Assembly: GCA_002270565.1 (NCBI GenBank)
Contig: NQMI01000005.1
Location: 682,001-746,000 of the forward strand
Length of the DNA: 64,000 nucleotides
DNA from: Stenocarpella maydis
Taxonomy: Eukaryota > Ascomycota > Sordariomycetes > Diaporthales > Diaporthaceae
Reading direction: 5' to 3'
Shown: in pieces, positions 21,764 through 32,409 of the stretch
How the letters are laid out: each line of letters starts with the position of its first letter
How positions within the stretch are numbered: the first letter of the stretch is position 1
Made by a program: the position numbers and the translations under genes
The notes under the pieces: generated by a model
What the model was told of the DNA's origin: nothing
Database searches by the model: none
The model's input: the letters and a program-made list of their open reading frames with translations, nothing else

Positions 21764-23830
21764 TTAAGCTACCATCTTCTCGCCTTTCGTCTTCTCATCT
21801 AGGCCCTCCGATGGGACATCTGCATCCGTGCCCTCAAAAACCTCGCCCTTCTTCATACCGAGTTGGCGAGTATCATACCCATTTGCCTCCAGGTATGCCC
21901 GGTAACGTTCATCCTCGATTTGAATCGTGTCTTGGCTGATATGAGGCAAGCAGAATATTGCGAGGGCAGCGGACAGGACGCACAGCGACGATGAAACCCA
22001 GAAAGGATACTGGGCTGAGGCAACCGCGTCGTCGCCACCGGCTGCCTGGATGTAAGGGAAGACTGGGTGGAGGATAGTGATTAGCAGACTGAACCTCCCA
22101 AGCCATTGACATGTACTTGTACTTACCCCAGGTGCCGACGAATGCGCCGATCTTACCGATAGCCGCGGCGAAGCCGTAGTATTTTCCTTTGGAGTTGTCA
22201 GAATACTGCTGTAAGACGAGTTGACTACTCCAAGGGGAGGGTCCCCTACCGCGGATGCCAGTGGCACAGGTCTTGGCCGCCAACAAGCCGATATTGTTTC
22301 CAGGACCGAGCTCGCCTAGAGCAAGGAAGATGCCATAGACAACAACGAAGGCGCCGACCATTCCGGGCTGAGAGAGGTTGAAATAGTCACCAGCCATAAT
22401 GAAGCCGACGATTGCCTGCAGGAAGACCCCGAGGGCAAGTGCATACCGCGGGCCCAGCCAGTCCGAGACTGGGGCGCCGAGCATGGTGCCGGGAATATAG
22501 AACAGGTTGATGACGGTGTTCCAGCCGAAGATGGTGGTCAGGGGGGCCGTGTCTCCGTACAGGTTGCTCAAGATGGTGGAGGAGTAGATGCCGAACGAGT
22601 AGGCCGAGAACTACGACACGTCAGGATCGCTATCACACCGATTTACCACTGAGCAAGACTCACATCATAGATGAACCAGATCAGGCTGACAACAAACAGA
22701 CGCCAGCCGTACATCCTGAAGGATAGCAGATAGGGCGTCTTGGCATAGCGCATCGAGTTCTTGGTGGAGGCTTCGGGCTCTTTCACGAACAGGCGCAGGA
22801 CGAAGAGAAAGATGGGGAATACCACACCGATGCCCAGGCTGGTTCGCCAGATGGTACCATAATGGCCGTTGTGGCAGGCAGCAGCAACTACGTATGGCAC
22901 AAAAGCTGTTGATGGGTCAGTCCTCTGCTGTCGCGGCACTCACGAGCCTCGGAAGCCTGGGAAACAAACCGCCAATGACGAAACCCTAGTTTACAGAAGT
23001 GCTAGTCAGCGCTGAAGATTCATGCTGGGTGGATCGATACGGAAAACGAGTTTCTTCCTTACCCAGTCGATCATGGTGTTGGTGAACATAATGAACCACA
23101 GGTTACGTGAGCCCGACTTGAGCTCGCCAGTAGACTCAGCTGCGCCGACGCTGCCGGCGGGGTACTCGCCACCAATGCCGATTCCGACCTTTGATATGAC
23201 ACGATGTTAGCAGATCAAGGTTGACAAAGTCATGAGAATAACCTCAGCGCCGACGAGAGACAGGCGCCACCCACGAAGAAACGCCATGCAGCCAGCATGT
23301 TGAACATGCCAGCCGCCTCGCCCTTGTAGTAGGACCCGGCAGCGAGGGCGGTAAACACCATCAAGATGACGGTCGAGACGAGCAGCGAGTTGGTGCGCGA
23401 CCAGTGGTCGGCGAGCCAGCCAAACGCCAGCTGGCCGACGACGGTCCCGGCAAAGGCGATGTCGCCGACATACTTCTTTGCGTTGGAGTTCTTGTACAGG
23501 TCGCCGTACTGATAGCCAAGAACGGTGGTGACGGAGCCGATGACCTACGGCGGAGGTTAGCTTGGGTAGGGAACAACACCAAGCCCTGCCCAGGCGGTCC
23601 GCCGACAGCCGAACCTTGGCGGATGCTGGCCAAGTCCGGAAGCCAAGCAATGGGCCGGACCGCGCGCAGGGCGGAGGCGAAGCACTCACGTTGTTGATGT
23701 ATCCGTCCGAGAACAGCCCAGCGCCGCACGCAATCACGGGCACGATGGCCTTCCGGAAGGGCTGCCGCGGAGTGTCGACGGCGACGGCATCCTGCTGTGC
23801 GGCCGGCTTGTTCCTTCGAAGGTTGAGCAT
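21764..23830 (-). CDS. MFS permease, GIT1/phosphate:H+ symporter type
   Basis: Twelve-helix Major Facilitator protein of the phosphate/glycerophosphodiester group typified by yeast Git1, expected to import glycerophosphoinositol, phosphate or similar across the plasma membrane with protons. Eight exons: 23830-23690, 23544-23275, 23188-23063, 22985-22970, 22905-22664, 22610-22250, 22186-22127 and 22062-21764; all GT-AG, frames consistent, 504 residues. Exon 4 is a 16-nt microexon with a weak donor (GTTTGT). Marks include LFSDGYINN in helix 1, GWLADHWSR in loop 2-3, RFFVGIGIGGEYPAGS in helix 4 and the centre, and FAAAIGKIGAFVGTW in helix 11. The tail (about 65 residues) is hydrophilic, ending KGEKMVA. 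Neighbours give no pathway link. Confidence 0.92.
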
Positions 23831-24399
23831 GGTGCGGGAGACTGGCAAGCCACCAGCGAGACAGGGCCAAGGACGAAGGTGAGAGAGGCGCGCGTCTTCT
23901 GCAGATCGGCTGGAGGTGTAAGAATTTACACGCGCAGCGAGGCAAGGGGGGGTTGATAGGGTATTTATTCGGGGCATCACAGGCCCGATCTGGGCGGTTG
24001 TCCTCGATCCTCAACCCTGGCACGCCCCACCTCGCCCTGCACTAGACTTCTTGTGGCTTCTTATACCGAGGCAAGTAGGGCGTGAAGGATTCCTTATCAT
24101 GTTCCTTGAACCACCACAACAACTCCTCGAGAACTGCAGGCCAGACTGAGCTCGCTGGTTATCATTAATGACTGGGACATAATGCCAGACCCGATATACA
24201 GGGGTTTGATGCCTGGGTCACTTGTCCGTGAATGATTAAACTTCAGTATGTGTTCATATCGTCTGCCGTCCAGGGTTGCCATGACTGCCCGCCAATAACA
24301 TCTCCAGGGAGCGCACGTGCACGAAGTCCCAGTCAGCGACTGGGCGAATACTCACACAGCAGCAGCATCGTCAGATCATCTAGGGGCCGCTGAGAGTAC

Positions 24400-24723
24400 T
24401 TAGAATGTTCGTGTTTGGCCAGGCTTTAGCGGCTGCCGGACCACTGATGAACGGGCCAGCACCTCCACATCCAACGGGTGTGTCCCGTAACGGGCTTCTA
24501 CTCCCGGCTGCGGTTCTCTCCAGAAATCTCGGATAGTCACCACGACATGCTGTACCACCTGACTCGCCAAGTAGTAAGCCCAGCGGCCCTTTAGAATTGG
24601 CGAAGAGTATCCAGGGATTGGTATGCGAATATGCACTATCTGCGTCTCAGCAGCCATTGCTGCCTCGCAAGCCATGCACAGCCATATCAGGAACGACAAG
24701 CAGGTGCGCCCGCCCCCCCCCAA
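24400..24723 (-). CDS. weak hypothetical protein
   Basis: A 107-codon frame. Its first 25 residues are hydrophobic (SFLIWLCMACEAAMAA) and could be a signal peptide, followed by HIRIPIPGYSSPILKGRWAY. No family resemblance. The first codons come from a G-tract. Could equally be chance. Confidence 0.18.
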   Translation of the reverse strand: MGGGGRTCLSFLIWLCMACEAAMAAETQIVHIRIPIPGYSSPILKGRWAYYLASQVVQHVVVTIRDFWREPQPGVEARYGTHPLDVEVLARSSVVRQPLKPGQTRTF

Positions 24724-24729
24724 ATAATA

Positions 24730-24739
24730 TACCTAGGTA
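24730..24739. repeat. TACCTAGGTA palindrome, copy 4
   Basis: Same palindrome, 53 bp before copy 5. Confidence 0.6.
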
Positions 24740-24791
24740 GATAGTCATATACTATAGAAGGAGAGTAACCCTCACTAGTTGCTTTTCTGAT

Positions 24792-24801
24792 TACCTAGGT
24801 A
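24792..24801. repeat. TACCTAGGTA palindrome, copy 5
   Basis: Same palindrome. Nearby inverted ATACTATCTA (24827-24836) and TAGATAGTAT (24845-24854) can form a hairpin. Confidence 0.6.
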
Positions 24802-25980
24802 ACTAGTACTTCTAGGCTCCAATGCATACTATCTAAGCGCTGACTAGATAGTATGTCAGAGGTAATTAATATGTGTTATGTTTTGGTAACAACAATTATT
24901 ACAAAGGTTGATACTGAACATGAACATTCCAAGGTATATGATTAAGGTTTTAGAGTTGCAGGATTCTGAAAAGTGTACTTCAAATAAAATATTACTCACC
25001 ACTGATCAAGTATGGCACTGCTACATAGTTGAAAGGCGCGGGTCGGGCATGACTTGGTGGTAACTTGAACTCAATCTTTGAATTTCAACCTATCAACTAC
25101 AGACATCAAACCGTTCATGGCATCGCGCTCTAGAGACTCTCATTAGAAAACCTCCAAATGTGTTTCGCCTGCCAACGCCTAGGCATCCTCGACGACCACC
25201 CGGAGATTCCAGAACCGGACGACGATGAAGAAGAGGAGCTGGAGGAGCTGGAAACGCGGGGAGCCCCGCCTCCTGGGAGGCCAGTGGCCACAAAAGCCCC
25301 CCGACAAAGTGCCGGTCGTCCAGCCAGCCCCCCAGCCATGACTCCTTGCCTACCTTCGCCGCATACTCCGTCTTGAAAACCAGCCGAAACCATGGCAGCA
25401 CTAACCAACGAACCCCGTTTGCTCTAGCCATCCTCTGACCGCCATAGACGGTTCACCCGTGCTGCCGCACCCTGTGCTGGCGGACCCTGGGCGCGGAAAC
25501 CTGGCGCGGACGGCGGTGGCCTATCTGTTATTTATTACGATTCTGCGCGATTTTCTATAATAATTGGGTCCTGTCAATACTCATGGCTCGCATGAAAGAA
25601 GTCACCGACGATACGATAAATTGTTGTCGAGATAACGGTGATCCTTGAATGAGGCCAAACGAGTGTTCTTGTTAAGCTATGAGACTTGCATGCCTATCCT
25701 AGAGCAGATGCCAAGATAAGGGAAATGATACTGGCATAACTCTCCATCTCAGATTCGAACCATCCACCAGTACGAACAACCAGGGGCCCCTTCAATTCCT
25801 CGTGTATAGTCCTTGCAGATTTTCACTGAACTGGTGGTTGATCAAGCCACCATCTGTGATTGTATTCTCGGTCAGCTCGTGCCGCGCTACAACCTCTCGT
25901 GATCTTCTTTCTATATTTCTCAGGTAAAGCAACACATACCGTGAAAACTGAGTTTGAAGGATAGCATACATCGCCGGGCT

Positions 25981-26205
25981 CTAGCAGGTGCAGTGCGCAT
26001 CAGTGTGGGCGGCGTTGATGTTGCAGCAGGTGGCTCCACCGCACTGAGCGGACAGGACCCAGTTTCCAGATGAGTTGCAGACGTAGATGGCACCGTCAGG
26101 TCCCGGGACACCGTTCTGGTTGCCGCAACCAAACTGGCTGGGGGTGCAAGCCAGGGCTGAGGTGGCCAGGAGGCCGGCAGCGACGAGGACACGAGTGAAA
26201 TACAT
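25981..26205 (-). CDS. Small secreted cysteine-rich protein (effector-like)
   Basis: Single-exon gene of 74 residues with a clear signal peptide (MYFTRVLVAAGLLATSALA) and eight cysteines in the mature 55 residues, spaced as CxxxxxxC, VC, QC, a CC pair, and a final HCTC; all could form disulfides. The core VCNSSGNWVLSAQCGGATCC resembles small secreted proteins common in plant- and insect-associated ascomycetes; I cannot name a function. The start at 26205 is chosen because it begins the signal peptide; an in-frame ATG at 26307 would bury it. A TATA box lies about 125 bp upstream. Confidence 0.85.
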   Translation of the reverse strand: MYFTRVLVAAGLLATSALACTPSQFGCGNQNGVPGPDGAIYVCNSSGNWVLSAQCGGATCCNINAAHTDAHCTC

Positions 26206-26327
26206 TTTTCCGTTGAGTTGGATATTCGGGCTTCTTGTGTATGCGCTGTGGACTGAGGCTCTTTGAAGACTTGATGAGTGGGTTGAGGCAGAGTTCGGTT
26301 GACACACTGGTTGAGAAAGGACCAGAA

Positions 26328-26333
26328 TTTATA
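26328..26333 (-). promoter_or_regulatory. TATA box of the small secreted protein gene
   Basis: TATAAA on the minus strand, about 125 bp upstream of the ATG at 26205. Confidence 0.45.
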
Positions 26334-26879
26334 GTTTTATTTATGACACTAGGGAAGAGGATGAGTTCCTCCCTCTTCTCTTGTAATTCTTCAGATTTTC
26401 GGCTCTCATACTATGACGAGGCTGTTCACTTCATCTTCGCCTCGCAGATCGCTGCCCACCTGGAATTCCAAGGAACCCGGAAGTCGGTGAGAAGTCAGCA
26501 GCAACCCACATCTGCAATGAGAATATAGCACTACAATCCTTTTGTTGGTTAGACAAAGCCGGTCTTGGTGTGACTATGATGTGTGATCCACCAACGAGGT
26601 AAAAAGATTAGTAACACGTATTAGCTAGCTCGACCTCTTTTCAAAACACATAGTCTGTTTCTGGATATTTCTTACACACCATGATCACTTGCTTTGCACT
26701 TACTGGCCCATTATAGGTAGGACAATAAGTAAGCACAGGTCTTTTGAAGGCCGCCGGAAATCGCTGACTGACCAGAACAACACTAGTATCGTCATACAAG
26801 CTTCAAAGTCAACCTTCATGAGCAGCCCCTGGAGCCAACTTTGTGGAGAAACTCTCAGGGCGCCACCCATCTGACCCGA

Positions 26880-26904
26880 GCGCGCGCGCGCACACACACA
26901 CACA
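26880..26904. repeat. (CG)n(CA)n alternating tract
   Basis: A GCGCGCGCGC run passes directly into CACACACACAC, giving about 25 bp of unbroken alternating purine-pyrimidine. Confidence 0.8.
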
Positions 26905-27231
26905 TCAAAGTCGAAGATCACAATCGATTAGCAAGGATTTGAGGGCAGGTGGTTCACAGACATGACCACTTAGCTGGTTTTCGGGTTCCTGGGATACTTC
27001 CGGATGCGGAGCTGAGCTGAGACAGGTCTGTCAGATAATGATACCTTCAGCGCCGATCTTCCTCATAGCTTACACCACCCGCGACTCTGTGATGCCGCAT
27101 TGCGAATGGAAATTGCTCATCAATATAACCGCTTTGGTCTTTTTGGACCCCCGAAGAGACTGCAACACCGAATACCGAGCCTTATTAGTCCAAGGCAATA
27201 TGGAATCACCGGAATGTGCGGCAATCTGAGG

Positions 27232-29714
27232 TCACATCAATGTAGTATGTGCTGCCGAAGATCCGTGAATATCGTAGTGTCGGTCAGTACCGCTCAGATG
27301 GGCGATCCAATCCCCATTTACCGATTCTCTAGTGACGAATAATATAGTTACCTCTCGGAAGAAGGGCCTCAATACCTCGGCAAGGAGCCCGAAGTCAGCC
27401 TTCTTGTAGTCTGACTGGTGGAAAGAGACACGCGAGGACTCGATGACCGGCGGGTCGGCCCATGTTGCGACAGCCTTCTTGATGCGCGTCGCGGCATCGG
27501 CAGACCGATCCAGGCAGGTGACTCGGGCCACAGCGTGGTCGGAAAGGAGCTTCAGGAGCAGCCGAGTGCCCAGGGAACCGGTCGAGCCGGTCAGGACGAC
27601 TTGGAATTTGCTCACGAGATCAGGTTGGTCTTGACTATGACTGGGCGGCGGAGGAAGGTTGTCTGTGTATCTTTGAAGAACTGCCTTCATGTTTTGTGCC
27701 CGGAGTTCCAGTGCGGCGCCATTGTCCTGCTTCTTCGAAACAGCATTCCCCCCCTCGGCGCACGCCAGACCAACCGCTTTAGCTAGCTCGGCAATGGTGG
27801 GATGCTGATAGATGAATTTCATAGATACCCAGGAGACGTTGGCCGTGTCGTCTCGTGAGCGTAAGCCGGCCTTGAGTAACGCGATTATCTCCATGGTCTG
27901 CAGAGAATCGAGACCCAGTCCGAAGAGATCATCGTTTGGCCGCGCTGCGTGGCCTGGGAAAGCAGACGCAACAACGTCGCTGACAAACTTGGTGACTATT
28001 TCCGGATCGGATACGGATGCTACGCTGATATGCCCAAGATTGTTTGAAATCTCCCGCCCATATAGCTCGTCGACCTCTGGTCGGTATTGAAGACTGGTGG
28101 TAGATCTGACGATTGTGCCCTTGGAGGTCCTGGTAAAAGGCCGCGAAGGAGAGGCAATGAGGACCATGTCTCGCGTGATCCGGGCCTGTCCCGGTGCTTT
28201 AGAATTCACGTCTTCGATGGTTGGCCAGACAGCCTCTACCAGACACTCGAGAGTCTGTTGCGGGTCCTTCGGTTCGATGATGAGGCAGGGTTGTGGATGC
28301 CCTTGCCCGATGATCAGGGCACCGTTGACGAGCGGGTGGGCAGATATTTGGACTTCACTGGGGACGGGGTTGAACTTCTCCCCATTCGACAGAACAACAA
28401 TATCGTCCACACGCCCGTAGAAGGTCCATAGATTTGGGTTGGTGGGGTTGCGCCTGAAGAGGTCTTTGGTGTGCCACACCTCCACATCTGGGAAGGTCGC
28501 AGACAGGCTGCGGACCTTCTCGAGATCTGGATTGCGCCGCATGGTCATCTCATAAGTATTGTCTTCGTAGGGTTCCATGATGACTTCCTGCACTGGGTTC
28601 CACTCGAGACTGGCCCAGTCGCCCGTTTCGGCACCAAGGTTTGGATGGCACCAGTTTCCGTCTGCCCATAAAATTGGCACACATCCGTGACTTTGCTTAG
28701 CGCCTGGCCTGCGCTTTGCGAGAGAGGACCGCCAGCGTATACCAGGAACTTGAGGTTCTTGCACTTTTCAATGCCGTCATTTTCGTGAACCAGCTGCTCT
28801 GCAACGACTGGTGGGCAGATGATTGACCTCAGTTTGAAATGATCCATGATTTCGCTGGCCAAGTGCCCCGTTGGAGGGCGGGTCGGTGGACTCAGCACTG
28901 GCTTTGCGTTCTGGTAGTAGATAGGCAGGACAATCAGGGACATAAACCCCGCGAGGTGAAATGCCGGGAAAGGGGAGAACCACGTCTCTTGCTGGGGAAA
29001 ATCCCACAGTGACCAATTCTGGTTTACTCGACCAGGCACAGAGGGGAGGTTTCGGTCGTGATCGCAAACCGCAAAGGTAGCATGATTCATCACAACCGGC
29101 TTTGGAGCCCCAGTCGAGCCCGGAGAGTAAAGAATGAGAATTGGATCCCACTTCACTGCATCATACTCCTTGTCCCATACAAAATGTCGTGTCCCCGGTT
29201 TGATCATGCCTTCAAGGGTCTCAACCTTGTGCAACCCGAGATCTAGCTTGTGCTCCAGCAGAGGCGCGACCAGGGCTTCCATTTCTTGGGCATACAGAAA
29301 GTGGGAACACTGAGTCTGTGCGAGCAGAGATGCGTTCATCCAGGCAGAGTTCCTCGGCGAGGTGAGCAGGACCTGCAACACAAGGATTAGCTTCCAGCTT
29401 GCAGATGAAGCGGGAAGCTTCAGTTGTTAACTTGCCTTGTATCCGCATTTGACGGCCGCAAGAAATACGACCACATATCGAAGATTTCCCAGGCCCATAT
29501 ACGCAATTGTCTCGAATGAGGTGCTTTGACCCAAGTTCTCGTGAATCCAGCTGGCCATGTGGTTCGTAGCAGTGGCAACATCAGAAAAGGTTACGGCTTT
29601 GAAACCATCACCCACATTGGTGCCAACAGGCACGTAGGCATAGGGAAGGTCAGGTTGGCTGTTTGCTGTCTCATCAACGAGAGTGGGCATCAAACGAGAG
29701 CCGTACATAGCCAT
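27232..29714 (-). CDS. NRPS-like adenylate-forming enzyme (A-T-reductase), frameshifted and with truncated reductase
   Basis: Related to fungal NRPS-like A-T-R enzymes that activate a carboxylic acid as adenylate, load it on a carrier domain and reduce it. Exon 1 is 29714-29436; the next exon starts at 29372. The intron (29435-29373) has a GC donor in perfect context, AAG/GCAAGT, and splicing gives CGYKVLLTSPRNSAW, as in the family. The A domain has YSPGSTGAPKP, FPAFHLAGF, YAGGPLS and FYGQTETG. At about 28618-28626 the frame shifts by one base (VPKR to DWASLEWNPV), costing a stop if unrepaired. The carrier has DDLFGLGLDSLQ with the phosphopantetheine Ser. The reductase begins well (VVLTGSTGSLGTRLL, the NAD(P) motif) but resemblance ends at 27352, after about 95 of some 380 residues. 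Likely a decaying gene; assembly errors could explain the frameshift but hardly the lost domain. Confidence 0.85.
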
Positions 29715-31211
29715 GGTGATAAACCAGGGGATGAGAATTCAGGAGCAAAAAAACAGTTCTCGAATGCCTTTATTCATTCGGACGATATGAAAGGAAAAAT
29801 TCCTAAGAAAGAGAAACTGGAGAACTCCCGGGATGTCGGGTATATATAGTTATCTACAGAGAGGTATGGTGTATGCTGTCCACTTTTTCTTTCCGTGGCC
29901 TAGTGTTATCGCGCCGAAGTCGCTCCCCAGATACTCTGCTGTGTTCTCTGCTATAGTAACCTTTTCCTCCTCCACGCGTGATGGACCAGAAAACTATCAA
30001 AGTTATTGTGAGCAATGAACCAATCTCGAAAAGCGGACCTGCCCTCAGACGGTGCGTGGCGGTATCATCAGGCTCCATAATTTCTACTGTCTGCCGTGGC
30101 CGTTTGGTTCAACAGGCTTCAAGACGGGCTAGCGGCCGCAGATCAAGGCTGACGGTCAATTCTTGTAAAGCTTATTAGGGCACTATCTACCGGAATTGAG
30201 AGGATCATGCTGACCCGGAGGAGGTCTGTATACAACAAGTGCGTACAGGTCAGAAGGACACTCGCAACAGCCACGTAAGCACTACTTGCTCCAATAAGCA
30301 TCTAGTTGCGATCGACAACCGGCACATGGGATAAAAACGATTGTTGAACAGCTCTTAACACTTGTGACCAGCCACGTCTTCTGCACGAGTCCTCCCGGTT
30401 GCGCTCTAACTCAGATGATGGCCCCATTATTATGCGCTAACATTGAATGTTCAGTATCTGTGTCCATGATGGGAAATTTCTCGGAGCGGCTGGTAGTCTA
30501 CGTTCGAGAAGTGGCAGGTGACCCAGAGTGCATCACGAACACTGTAGTTGTCGATGCCCATGAGCCGTCCCTGGAGCAATAACATGCGGTATTTAAGTCA
30601 AGTAACAAATATATCATGGGCCAAAGGTGCCCATCAGAAACAGAGACAAGAAATGTAGCTCGACCTGCAGCTCTGAACATGTTTAGAAATAATTGTATCT
30701 GTAGTTAGCGATGGCTACGGCGTTGTCGATGAACATCAAATCGGTAAGAACACAATAGTTCCCGCCCCAATTCAGCGTGGGGACGAAAAATATCTTGCTG
30801 AACTTCCGAATTCTTGAGACCTAACTCTGCAGAAAATACTAATCTCTCTTTAATGGCCATATACTAGGTATGAATTCCAAAAGGACATTCGCAAACCTAC
30901 TACGGCTGGGTCCATTTTATGTTTGCATGGTATGTGCCAACGCGGCGACTTGCATGGTGACATATCGCATACAACGATGCCGAGCTTTACTAGTGCTCGC
31001 GACAATAACCTTTAAGTAGATAATTATCATCATGGAACGGAGTCATTAACCGGAACAGTGGGCTGAAAGCCACGGCACTGCTGAGTCAAAATGATTGAGT
31101 TTTACAAAGAGGACCCACACCTGATATAACTGCATCATTCTCGTCACGGCTGGATCATCTTATGTTCTTTTCCCTCCAACCCAGACCATCATACTCACCC
31201 TCGTTGTCTAC
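29715..31211. other. divergent spacer, no gene seen
   Basis: Between the starts of the NRPS-like gene (minus) and the HAD phosphatase (plus). AT-rich near 30700-31150. No convincing coding region. Confidence 0.5.
29841..29848 (-). promoter_or_regulatory. TATA box of the NRPS-like gene
   Basis: TATATATA, about 127 bp upstream of the ATG at 29714. Suggests the gene once had, and may keep, a promoter. Confidence 0.45.
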
Positions 31212-32409
31212 ATGACGAAATTAAATCAAGTCTCCGGCCTGTGCCTGGCGCTAAACGCGGGCGCAGCGCTAGCTCGGACTCAATTTTCCACAAATGCGTC
31301 CTCGGGACTGCAGATTTTCCTGGACTTCGACGGGTAAATAATATCCCGAGACTTGGCTTCTCCCTGCATCAACATCAGCACAAGGATATGTTTCTGAGAC
31401 AGGGCCGATGTGCCGTTGACACAAAACGGTGTCGGGCCTCCGAAACTTCGAGAGTGCAGGTGACCTCTTCGGACTATCACGAGGACAGAGGGAATCGCCA
31501 TGATGGGGCTACAGCTTACCAATGCCAAATAGGACGATTGTTACGTCGGACGCTTACACAACTCTTGCGTCCGCGGCGTACGCCAGTCTGCCCGCAAACG
31601 TCTCTACATCTTTCCCGTCCTGGAACGAGATTGAGGCCACGTATGGCACGGTCTATGACGCTGTCTCCGCCACAGTGGACGAGCCCGCGTCTCTGGAGGG
31701 GGCGATCGACTATGCGAACAATGCGGTAGGTTACAAGGGACTTGCAATTTCTCCCAATCAGTCGCTAAGCATTTAAACTTAGGCCCTGCGCGCCGTAGAA
31801 CAGTGGTCTTTCCTCTGGGTGCAAAACCTAGGTGTTTTCGACGGAACCAAGCAAGAAGAGCTCTTCAAGTTCGCCGAGAACCAAACTCTTCGTGAGGGAT
31901 GGTGTAATTTTGCCACAACAGCCCAGGAGGACGGGATCAAGCTGAATATAGTCAGCCTGAACTGGTCGCCCGCATGGATCCGGCTCGTATTGGAACGGGC
32001 GAGTGAGTGCCCACAGGTCGTCCAGAATATCGAGACATATAGTCCTGAAATACTTGCCGAGAATACGCTCCCGAGCACCGGGCTCGACCATGGCACACCT
32101 TTATTTTCAGGCGGTGATAAGACGAAGTTGATGGAGACCCTTTTGAAGACCGTATCCGATGAGGTACGTAATGTCGTTTTTGTGTCGGATGGAGATGCGG
32201 ATCTACAGCCACTTTGGGAAAGCCCTACCAATATTGGCATTGTTGCTGGGTTGAACGGGAGCGCGTCAGAGACTTTTCGAACGTACGGGGTAGAAGTCAC
32301 CGATGCAAGCATTGGTTGGCAAGGGCACACCGGCGTCGGGAGTGGGAATCGTTCCTTTGTTTATGGGTTCGAAAACTGGGACGACATCAGAAGCCTTCTT
32401 TGGGGTTGA
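31212..32409 (+). CDS. HAD-fold phosphatase, phosphoserine-phosphatase-like, possibly secreted
   Basis: Exons 31212-31333, 31533-31725 and 31783-32409 give 313 residues. Splicing of a 199-nt first intron restores motif I, LDFDGTIV, whose DxD makes the phospho-aspartate; the intron splits the Gly codon of that motif. CNFATTAQEDGIK, IVSLNWSP and the later NVVFVSDGDADLQPL supply motifs II and IV. The first 25 residues include a hydrophobic run (GLCLALNAGAALA) that could be a signal peptide or mitochondrial targeting sequence; I cannot decide. The substrate is unknown. It is divergent from the NRPS-like gene, but a working link is not supported because that gene looks broken. The 5' exon is short and depends on the splice call, which the motif makes strong. 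Confidence 0.87.

Larger units (their letters stand above)
23831..25980. other. 2.1-kb spacer, no firm gene
   Basis: Includes two palindrome copies and an AT-rich stretch (24720-25090). Weak open frames at 24400-24723 (minus) and 25158-25376 (plus, acidic run) are not convincing. Confidence 0.4.
26206..27231. other. spacer with alternating purine-pyrimidine tract
   Basis: Promoter of the secreted protein and region beyond the truncated NRPS-like gene. No gene recognised. Confidence 0.5.

Noticed and set aside
25158..25376. 72-codon plus frame with an acidic run
   Set aside because: Low complexity, no domain, no splice partner; the Asp/Glu run alone is weak evidence.
27010..27236. A further exon completing the NRPS-like reductase
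   Set aside because: Splicing GTAACT to the AG at about 27222 leaves an open frame (IAAHSGDSILPW and onward), but it does not resemble the reductase and stops after about 50 codons.
21764..32409. Secondary-metabolite gene cluster (permease, NRPS-like, HAD)
   Set aside because: The core enzyme is truncated, genes are widely spaced, and no tailoring enzymes or cluster regulator are present; the permease is of a nutrient type.
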